From CAYFHQ01 sp964342805 (GTDB lineage Bacteria > Bacillota > Clostridia > Peptostreptococcales > Acidaminobacteraceae): DNA of 64,000 nt. Each line of letters opens with the position of its first letter. The first letter of the stretch is position 1. The position numbers and the translations under genes were made by a program. The notes beneath the pieces are model-generated. The model was not told the origin of the DNA and made no database searches. It saw nothing but the letters and a program-made list of their open reading frames with translations. Positions 1 through 6,057 of the stretch are shown here, in pieces. The stretch spans positions 8,757 through 72,756 of the forward strand of contig CAYFHQ010000009.1 in the NCBI GenBank assembly GCA_964342805.1. The letters are read 5' to 3'.

Positions 1-153
1 TTACACCATATCTTGTGGTAAGAAAGGTATCTTATGTTAATTCTACATATGAGTAGAATTCCCTCTTTTTCGCCCAAACTAGTAATATTTATGCAATGTT
101 TGTGTATATAACCATGCATTTGATGGTTGTGATGGGTTCCTAACCAGCAGAAG

Positions 154-290
154 GATATGTCACCGACCGCAGTATTGCGAAGGGTGACGAAACGCCCTGT
201 GAGCCTGGGGCTTTTTCCGTAAGCGGAGCCTGATGTCTGAACGAAGTGAGTTTCAGGCGGAGTAGGAAAAGGGCACAGGCGAGCAGATGG
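154..290. other. Nested hairpin element, possible structured RNA or interspersed repeat
   Basis: No convincing gene lies in 1-463. Two hairpins are visible. The first pairs GTCACC (159-164) with GGTGAC (183-188). The second is larger: CGCCCTGTG (193-201) opposes CACAGGCG (274-281), CTTTTTCC (211-218) opposes GGAAAAGG (265-272), and GCCTGA (228-233) opposes TCAGGC (253-258) at the tip. Such nested complementarity is not expected by chance. It could be a non-coding RNA or a repeat found elsewhere in the genome; nothing here decides. The first 150 bases are AT-rich and show nothing I recognise. Confidence 0.45.
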
Positions 291-357
291 AGTTTCATCA
301 CACTGAGCTTAGCAAGGGAGGGGATATATCGTTCTGCCGGTATACGAACCTACCCAC

Positions 358-395
358 ACAAAAAGGGCTGCTGCAATTACCTGCAACAACCCTTT
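358..395 (-). terminator. Intrinsic terminator of tyrS
   Basis: Read on the minus strand, a stem AAAGGGTTGTTGCAG / TTGCAGCAGCCCTTT is followed by a run of T. It sits about 70 bases past the tyrS stop. The arm sequence closely resembles the terminator at 10044-10098. Confidence 0.8.
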
Positions 396-463
396 CGGAT
401 TAAATTCACTATTGTGGATCGTAAATCATTGACCGACTCAAAACCTGGCTCAGCTAGAGGTTC

Positions 464-1696
464 CTAACCCAACTGCACCTGGTGGTAGGTCTTCTTGCCC
501 TTCTTGATCAGGATCTTGCCTTCTTCGAAGCGGTCTAGGCCAATTGTGGCATTAATGTCTGTTACCTTGTCTCCTTCAACCGTTACACCACCCTGTTGTA
601 CCAGGCGTCGTGCTTCGGACTTGGACTTACAAAGGCCTGTTGCTACCATGAGGTCCATGATTGGGAAGCCTTCTGCGAAGTCAGCTTCTGTCATGTTGGA
701 CGTGGGTACGTCGGACATATCTGCGCCACCTGCAAATAGGGCACGGGCAGCATTGAGGGCTTTTTGTGCTTCCTCTTCGCCATGAACGATCTTCACGAAC
801 TCGAAGGCTAGGATTTCCTTGGCCTTGTTGATCTCAGCACCCTGGGCCGCAGCCAGACGTTCCACCTCGTCCATTGGAAGGAAGGTAAGGAGGCATAGGC
901 AGTTGCGGACATCCGCATCGTCTACATTTCGTAGGTACTGGAACATGTCGTATGGAGACGTTCTGTTTGGATCAATCCATACAGCTCCAGCCTCTGTTTT
1001 ACCCATCTTCTTGCCTTCTGACGTGGTCAGTAGCTTGAAGGTCAGGCCAAAGGCTTGGCCTTGGTCACAGCGACGAACCAGTTCAACACCGGAAAGGATG
1101 TTGGACCACTGGTCATTCCCGCCCAGCTGAAGTTGACACTTGTGTTGTCTGTATAGTTCCAGGAAGTCGTAGCCCTGCATGATCATGTAGTTGAACTCCA
1201 GGAAGGACAGACCCTTTTCCAGACGTTGCTTGACAGACTCAGCCGTTAGCATACGGTTAACAGAGAACTTGGACCCGATTTCCCGGAGGAAGTCTACGTA
1301 GTTAAGGTTGTCTAGCCAGTCTGCATTGTTGGCCAGAATGCCTTCTTTTCCGTCCAGGGTCAGGTAGTTTTGCATTTGCTTGGCCAGGGCCTTGCCATTG
1401 TTGTCAATGTCGTCTGGCGTCAGCATTTTACGCATTTCTGTCTTGCCTGTCGGGTCACCGATCTTTGCAGTACCACCGCCTACCAGGGCAATGGGTACGT
1501 GGCCGTGGCGCTGCATGTGCATCATGACCATGATCTGTACAAAGTGGCCCACGTGGAGGCTGTCTGCTGTTGGGTCAAAACCGATGTAGAAGGTCACCTT
1601 CTCTTTGCCCAGTAGGTCGCGTACCTCATCTTCATGGGTTACCTGCTCGATAAATCCCCGCTCTTTTAGAACATCAAATACATTCCGTTGTTCCAT
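464..1696 (-). CDS. tyrS: Tyrosyl-tRNA synthetase
   Basis: Class I aminoacyl-tRNA synthetase that charges tRNA-Tyr with tyrosine in the cytoplasm. At 410 aa it has the usual length. The HIGH-type signature is HVGH at residues 48-51 and the KMSKS-type loop reads KMGKT near residue 230. An S4-like RNA-binding domain fills roughly the last 65 residues. The start is preceded by GGAGG-type sequence. The gene is monocistronic: it has its own promoter and T-box leader upstream and an intrinsic terminator downstream, so expression should respond to uncharged tRNA-Tyr. Whether it is the TyrS or TyrZ subtype cannot be settled by eye. Confidence 0.97.
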   Translation of the reverse strand: MEQRNVFDVLKERGFIEQVTHEDEVRDLLGKEKVTFYIGFDPTADSLHVGHFVQIMVMMHMQRHGHVPIALVGGGTAKIGDPTGKTEMRKMLTPDDIDNNGKALAKQMQNYLTLDGKEGILANNADWLDNLNYVDFLREIGSKFSVNRMLTAESVKQRLEKGLSFLEFNYMIMQGYDFLELYRQHKCQLQLGGNDQWSNILSGVELVRRCDQGQAFGLTFKLLTTSEGKKMGKTEAGAVWIDPNRTSPYDMFQYLRNVDDADVRNCLCLLTFLPMDEVERLAAAQGAEINKAKEILAFEFVKIVHGEEEAQKALNAARALFAGGADMSDVPTSNMTEADFAEGFPIMDLMVATGLCKSKSEARRLVQQGGVTVEGDKVTDINATIGLDRFEEGKILIKKGKKTYHQVQLG

Positions 1697-1756
1697 TTTT
1701 CTCCTCCTATTTCCTAAAACGTCGCCGTTGATTACCCTCTTTTGCCTGGTGGTCTA

Positions 1757-2009
1757 CCAAAAAAACAAATAGGGTGACCCTGTCCAAAAGGACGGAGTCA
1801 CCCGTGGTACCACCTTTATTCACAGCTGTGTTTTAACCATTGCACAAGCTGCCTCAATCGTTTGTAACGGAACGACCCGCTCCCCTTTCGAGGAGTTGCT
1901 CCAGAGTGTAATTCAAATCCGTCCTTCGTCAGGCCTTGCACCCACCGGCCTGCTCTCTAGGTGCCCAAACGCATTTTACTATTCCTTCAACGCAAATTGT
2001 CATGAAGTT
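1757..2009 (-). promoter_or_regulatory. T-box leader (tyrosine) of tyrS
   Basis: The minus strand carries the T-box core GGTGGTACCACGG (about 1803-1815). It is followed by a terminator hairpin GGGTGACTCCGTCC-TTTT-GGACAGGGTCACCC and a T-rich tract (1757-1803). An AGAGAGC element lies near 1953-1959. A UAC tyrosine codon at 1908-1910 falls where the specifier loop is expected, matching the downstream synthetase. T-box leaders bind uncharged tRNA and switch from terminator to antiterminator. This leader accounts for the whole 1697-2030 gap. Confidence 0.93.
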
Positions 2010-2015
2010 GTACCT

Positions 2016-2044
2016 AGCATAATGCAGATTCTATCCAATGTCAA
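2016..2044 (-). promoter_or_regulatory. Sigma-A promoter for tyrS
   Basis: On the minus strand, -35 TTGACA (2039-2044) and -10 TATGCT (2016-2021) are separated by 17 bases. The -35 box lies inside the last codons of the upstream HD-GYP gene. Transcription would begin near 2009, just ahead of the T-box. Confidence 0.75.
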
Positions 2045-3269
2045 TAGAACCCAACAACTCTTCCACTTGAATGTCTTTCTCCTTGACCATGTCCACAAAG
2101 CGGTCACCCACCTTGACCACCGGCCGGGTTGGGAAGTTGACGTCCACATAGACAATACGGCCGATCTCTCCCGTGTTGAGGCGGACATCCTTGCCCACAA
2201 AGAACTCAGCCAGGTTGGACAAGAAAATATAACAGATCTTGGAGTCTAAGGTATTACCAGACTGCCATGCAATGTACTCAGCCGCCTTAAAGACGGACAC
2301 GCCCTTGCGATAGGGTCGGTCTGTACTCATGGCGTCGAAAATATCGCATACCATAATGATCTTTGCAAACTCGTGGATCTGCCCCTCTCTTAGGCGGAGC
2401 GGATATCCACTACCGTCCAGACGTTCATGGTGCTGGAGGGCAGAATATTTGATATTGGCTGTCACACCCGGGGTCTTCATGAGGACAGAATAGCCGAACT
2501 GGGCGTGGCGCTTAAGGACATCGAACTCGTCGTCGGTGATGGGCTTTTCCTTGTTTAACAGAAAGTCTGGGATCTTCATCTTTCCAATATCAAACAAGAG
2601 GGCCGCTTCCCCCAGTTCAATGAGTTTTTCTTTATCATAGCCCAACCATTTTCCAATCATGGAGGCTAGTATGGAGACGCGAAGACTGTGTTCAAAGGTG
2701 TAGTCGTCGGTGGACTTCAACTGCTGCAAGCGCATGAGGACATCGTTGTTTCTTAGGATGTCCGGCAGGATCTTGGTCACATTGTCCTTGACTTCCTCCA
2801 GGTTCAAATCATTGTTGTCCCTGAGGTTTTCGAACATGTCCTTGGTTTCCTGGATCATTTCTTCGTGCTTAATATCAATTGGAGTATTCCCCTCGCCAGT
2901 CAAGACATGGATGACCATGTTCTGGTTGACCACGGAGGTAATAATGGGCTCGAACTCGGTTTCATCAATTTCTTCCAAGTCCCGTTTGAAGCCCTCCACG
3001 TCGAAATCCATCCGGCCAGCTTCTTTGGCGGCCTTGTCCACTGTGTCCGCTTGTAAAGAGGCTGTCGATGGACGGACAACTTCTGCTTGTGTTTCCACTT
3101 CGTCGTCCTGTACCCGAACGGAGAGCACACCAAGACGATGAAGCAGCTGAACATGGCGTTCTGTCAGCACACTGCCTGAGCTGAGAAGCTCCAATGTCCC
3201 GTCTTCATTAAATATCGGTTCTCCTAATACCATTCCTGGTTTTACTCTGCTGATTTCTAGATATTTCAC
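2031..3269 (-). CDS. HD-GYP domain protein with altered HD motif
   Basis: Intact HD-GYP proteins hydrolyse cyclic di-GMP. This 412-aa protein has an N-terminal segment of about 180 residues, then an HD-GYP domain (about residues 185-350), then a C-terminal extension common in clostridial HD-GYP proteins. The GYP signature HHERLDGSGYP is intact at about 280-290. The HD dyad, however, reads LLFDIGK at about 224-230: the metal-binding histidine is phenylalanine. Catalysis may be lost or changed. I chose the GTG start at 3269 because GAGGG lies 8 bases upstream; an ATG at 3311 in the same frame has no clear ribosome-binding site. The gene lies downstream of a PilZ-like gene, which fits c-di-GMP signalling. 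Confidence 0.85.
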   Translation of the reverse strand: MKYLEISRVKPGMVLGEPIFNEDGTLELLSSGSVLTERHVQLLHRLGVLSVRVQDDEVETQAEVVRPSTASLQADTVDKAAKEAGRMDFDVEGFKRDLEEIDETEFEPIITSVVNQNMVIHVLTGEGNTPIDIKHEEMIQETKDMFENLRDNNDLNLEEVKDNVTKILPDILRNNDVLMRLQQLKSTDDYTFEHSLRVSILASMIGKWLGYDKEKLIELGEAALLFDIGKMKIPDFLLNKEKPITDDEFDVLKRHAQFGYSVLMKTPGVTANIKYSALQHHERLDGSGYPLRLREGQIHEFAKIIMVCDIFDAMSTDRPYRKGVSVFKAAEYIAWQSGNTLDSKICYIFLSNLAEFFVGKDVRLNTGEIGRIVYVDVNFPTRPVVKVGDRFVDMVKEKDIQVEELLGSIDIG

Positions 3270-3418
3270 TGTGTTTACCCTCTTACCTCTCGTTATGACA
3301 AAGTGACTCATGGACTTGCTTCTGCATGTAGGCAGGGAACTCCTGCTTTGTTCGAATATTTTATACTGGTTTGCAATAACTTATACCCATTTTTTCCATT
3401 CATTCATGGTTAATTGCC

Positions 3419-3456
3419 AAAAAACAGAAAACTCCCTTATTTTTCATAAGGGAGTT
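3419..3456 (-). terminator. Intrinsic terminator after the PilZ-like gene
   Basis: The stem AACTCCCTTAT / ATAAGGGAGTT has a 5-base loop and is followed on the minus strand by a T-rich tail. Confidence 0.8.
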
Positions 3457-3481
3457 GGGTCGTCTCATTTATCTGTCTTCC

Positions 3482-3832
3482 TTACGGAAGGAGCTTGTCA
3501 ATTAAATCTTCTAGTTCAACGATCATTCCATTGGGTAGCATGTCCAGTTGGATTTCTAACCAGTAGCCATTGTCCGCTTTTTCTCGACTCAGTACTCGAC
3601 CTGCAACGCTATAGATAATAGCCGAAAGGCGAATATCTACGCCGACAAGTTCACCGATTTCCACCTTGGATTTGGTCAAGATCGACACGCGATAGTTAAA
3701 AATATCGCTGAGATCAATCTCAATGGGTGGTTCGAAATCAGAGATGGAGTCGTTCAGATGGAACAATTGCTCAAGCTCTGAATGATCTGCTAAACGTCCA
3801 TCAATCCGCTTGCTCTTGGTTGTTGCAGCCAT
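3482..3832 (-). CDS. Small PilZ-like protein
   Basis: A 116-aa soluble protein without signal peptide or membrane segment. The C-terminal 70 residues alternate in a beta-rich pattern (YRVSIL...VDIRLSAIIYSVAGRVLSR) resembling PilZ-type or flagellar-brake-type barrels that bind c-di-GMP. I cannot see a clean RxxxR plus DxSxxG signature, so c-di-GMP binding is not supported by motif. A good AAAGGTGGGG ribosome-binding site precedes the ATG. It has its own terminator at 3419-3456 and sits upstream of an HD-GYP gene on the same strand. It could equally be an unrelated hypothetical protein. Confidence 0.5.
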   Translation of the reverse strand: MAATTKSKRIDGRLADHSELEQLFHLNDSISDFEPPIEIDLSDIFNYRVSILTKSKVEIGELVGVDIRLSAIIYSVAGRVLSREKADNGYWLEIQLDMLPNGMIVELEDLIDKLLP

Positions 3833-3992
3833 AAAATCCCCACCTTTCCGGTAGTGCCGCTCACTCCATTCGACAATATTCGATTTCTTGTATTGTATAT
3901 CCTAAACTATATATCAAACCAATTGGTTTGTTAATGATAATATCGGCATTTGTCATCAAAATTTTACTTATTTCTACCCTAATTCACTCTAT

Positions 3993-4709
3993 TTAATCGG
4001 AAAACCGAGTCTTTTCAATGGTTCCAATTTGCTTACAAGGGATCAAAACTTTTGGTAAGCCACCTGGAGAACAGACCACCACCGCCGCTGTAGAGGGCCC
4101 TGCCGAAGCCTCTAGATCCAGGCCATGGTCGAACCAGTGCATGGAGGCCTGGTCCGCCAGAACCATGTCTTCACACTCCCGCAAAACCCCACTGGACCCC
4201 ACTGGCAGGACTTCTTTTACTGCCTCGGACTCCACTAGTTTTTTGACGGTATGGATATTGAGCAGGTCTCCCTGATGGTGGAGGACCGCTTGACCCACAC
4301 AGGGGTGTCCCACCAACCAAACTTCATCACCTGTTTTAAATCCACCCACCTTAATGGGTTGGCCTACACCATGGAAACTAATGCCCACCGAGGTCATGGT
4401 GGTGGGCATGTTCTTTTCTGTGCTAATGGTCAGGGGGAGAACCTGATCCATTTCTTGGTAGACACCGGCCAAGATCTTTTCACCGGTCGGTGCACTCTCT
4501 CCGCCAATGGTCACCACACCCGTAAGGGGGGTAATGCCCACGGCATACAATTCGAGCAAGGGGGTACGGGCAGTAAAGGCCCCGACCACCATTGCTGGGG
4601 CGTAGAGCGCATCTTCTGATTTTTCTCCAATTGACGCGCAAATATCGCACGCTGTCACCAGGTAGTCACCATTGGCCATGGGGACAGCTGTTATGTCTCT
4701 ATGCTTCAT
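3993..4709 (-). CDS. cblS: Probable alpha-ribazole kinase CblS (AIRS/PurM-like)
   Basis: This 238-aa protein has the PurM/AIR-synthase-like pattern (TACDICASIGEKS near the N-terminus, then VVGAFTARTPLLELYAVG). In Geobacillus and Listeria, CblS phosphorylates alpha-ribazole so it can enter the nucleotide-loop assembly of cobalamin. The assignment rests on this fold together with the immediately upstream ECF S-component gene, whose end it overlaps by 11 bases (4699-4709), as in the cblT-cblS pair. Its ribosome-binding site is weak, consistent with translational coupling. An otherwise uncharacterised AIRS-family protein is the alternative. Confidence 0.7.
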   Translation of the reverse strand: MKHRDITAVPMANGDYLVTACDICASIGEKSEDALYAPAMVVGAFTARTPLLELYAVGITPLTGVVTIGGESAPTGEKILAGVYQEMDQVLPLTISTEKNMPTTMTSVGISFHGVGQPIKVGGFKTGDEVWLVGHPCVGQAVLHHQGDLLNIHTVKKLVESEAVKEVLPVGSSGVLRECEDMVLADQASMHWFDHGLDLEASAGPSTAAVVVCSPGGLPKVLIPCKQIGTIEKTRFSD

Positions 4710-5199
4710 AAATTCGTTTCACCACCGGATTGGTTCGTAGGGCCAGGTAGAGGCTGTAGCCGAGAATTGCATTGGCAAAGCTCACCGTTGTTAGAAGGGG
4801 AATGATTCCCGTTGCCACTGCCATGGGCAGAAGCTGGAGGGGTACCAGGGCCAGCGGGGCACCTACTCCGTTAATGGCTACCCCAATAGCCAGAACCACA
4901 AAGGCATGTAACTTGTCTTTTAAGAGGCCGACCAGATAGAGGGTCAGGAACATCATAAAGGCAATGACCAAGTGGGTGGGTAGGCCCAATTGGAAACCCG
5001 CTGTGGCTGCGCTGGCCACATGGCCAAAAAAGCCTACAATGCCACCGAAAACAGGACCAAATAAGAGGGCCCCTAAGAAGGCGGGTGTAGAGTCCATGGC
5101 GATACTACCCACGGGTCCTGGGATCTTAATAAAAGACATTAATGCTGAAAGGGCAATAAACATCGCCATGGTTACCAGTTGTTTACTCGTCCACTTCAT
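4699..5199 (-). CDS. cblT: ECF transporter S component, probable alpha-ribazole carrier CblT
   Basis: A 166-aa integral membrane protein with about five or six hydrophobic segments. It shows the S-component layout: a short N-terminal amphipathic start, then alanine-rich helices and a GxxxGxxGH loop. S components give substrate specificity to ECF vitamin importers and need a shared EcfAA'T module, which is not in this window. Overlap with the downstream CblS gene points to alpha-ribazole. GGAGG sits 6 bases before the ATG, inside the end of yjbQ, which it overlaps by 17 bases. Confidence 0.72.
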   Translation of the reverse strand: MKWTSKQLVTMAMFIALSALMSFIKIPGPVGSIAMDSTPAFLGALLFGPVFGGIVGFFGHVASAATAGFQLGLPTHLVIAFMMFLTLYLVGLLKDKLHAFVVLAIGVAINGVGAPLALVPLQLLPMAVATGIIPLLTTVSFANAILGYSLYLALRTNPVVKRIYEA

Positions 5200-5614
5200 C
5201 GTACTCCTCCATGATTATGTCTGGCATAACCTTGATCCAAACCTTTCGACTTCTTGGTCCATCGAACTCCGTCAAATACACCCCTTGCCACTGGCCTAAG
5301 ACCAGTTGGCCGCCTTGCACAATCATATACTCCGAGTTCCCCAACATGGATGACTTGATGTGGGCCGCCGAGTTGCCTTCACTGTGGGCATAGCCGTTTT
5401 CAGTGGGCACAAGGGCCTCAAACTCATTCATCATGTCAAAACGCACGTCAGGGTCAGCGTTTTCGTTAATGGTAATGGCCGCCGTGGTATGGGGGATAAA
5501 GACCATACACATGCCGCTCTCGACACCGCTTTGGCTGAGTACAATATTAATTTGGTTGGTGATGTCTATAAACTCCACCGGTTCAAAGGTTCGAATGCTG
5601 ATTTCAAATACCAT
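5183..5614 (-). CDS. yjbQ: YjbQ / UPF0047 family protein
   Basis: A 143-aa protein of the UPF0047 family, with the hallmark FIPHTTAAITINENADPDV stretch (about residues 39-57) and the C-terminal GQWQGVYLTEFDGPR segment. Members have been reported to have weak thiamine-phosphate synthase activity; the physiological role is unsettled. It overlaps DUF503 upstream (5604-5614) and CblT downstream (5183-5199), so it is in a tightly coupled four-gene operon with cobalamin salvage genes. Confidence 0.88.
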   Translation of the reverse strand: MVFEISIRTFEPVEFIDITNQINIVLSQSGVESGMCMVFIPHTTAAITINENADPDVRFDMMNEFEALVPTENGYAHSEGNSAAHIKSSMLGNSEYMIVQGGQLVLGQWQGVYLTEFDGPRSRKVWIKVMPDIIMEEYDEVDE

Positions 5615-5909
5615 GGATGTCCTCCTCCTGCTCTATGTCAATGTTGACGTACATACATTCAAATCGAAAATCGTCAAAGAGACTTGTCTCAATGTCTTCA
5701 AAGGCTTTTACAATAGGGGCCCTGGCTCCACAAACCATGGACACGCCCAGGTCGGCTATGTTCCAAAGGTCCCGATCGCCCACTTCTGCGATAGAGATAT
5801 TATGACGCTTTCTAAGCCGGTCCGTCAAGCTCCGGACGACCTGCCGCTTGTCTTTTAATGAATAGGCCTGGTCAATCCGTAGCCTCGTTATTAATATACC
5901 CACATACAT
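5604..5909 (-). CDS. DUF503 family protein
   Basis: A 101-aa protein matching the DUF503 (YlxP-like) pattern: SLKDKRQVVRSLTDRLRKR near residues 17-35 followed by ISIAEVGDRDLWN. YlxP proteins are often encoded near translation genes and their role is uncertain. This is the first gene of the operon; GGAGG lies 9 bases before the ATG. Confidence 0.85.
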   Translation of the reverse strand: MYVGILITRLRIDQAYSLKDKRQVVRSLTDRLRKRHNISIAEVGDRDLWNIADLGVSMVCGARAPIVKAFEDIETSLFDDFRFECMYVNIDIEQEEDIHGI

Positions 5910-6001
5910 CGGTCAGCCTCCTACATACCTATTCGACAATTTAGGTGGCCATCCCTGCCCCATTCCCCTTTTCCAATGTCCCCCATAAAAGTGTGGGATT
6001 A

Positions 6002-6027
6002 CATGGGGTCAAGACCTGACATGGGGT
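6002..6027 (+). repeat. Direct repeat CATGGGGT upstream of the repeat-protein gene
   Basis: CATGGGGT occurs at 6002-6009 and again at 6020-6027, a period of 18 bases, directly upstream of the GGAGG site of the next gene. This could be a regulator site; nothing identifies the protein. Confidence 0.3.
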
Positions 6028-6057
6028 ATACATATCCTGTGTGAAAGGAGGATTGCT

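Noticed and set aside
246..467. Open frame of 73 codons on the plus strand
   Set aside because: It covers the hairpin element and the tyrS terminator, has no ribosome-binding site and no protein-like pattern.
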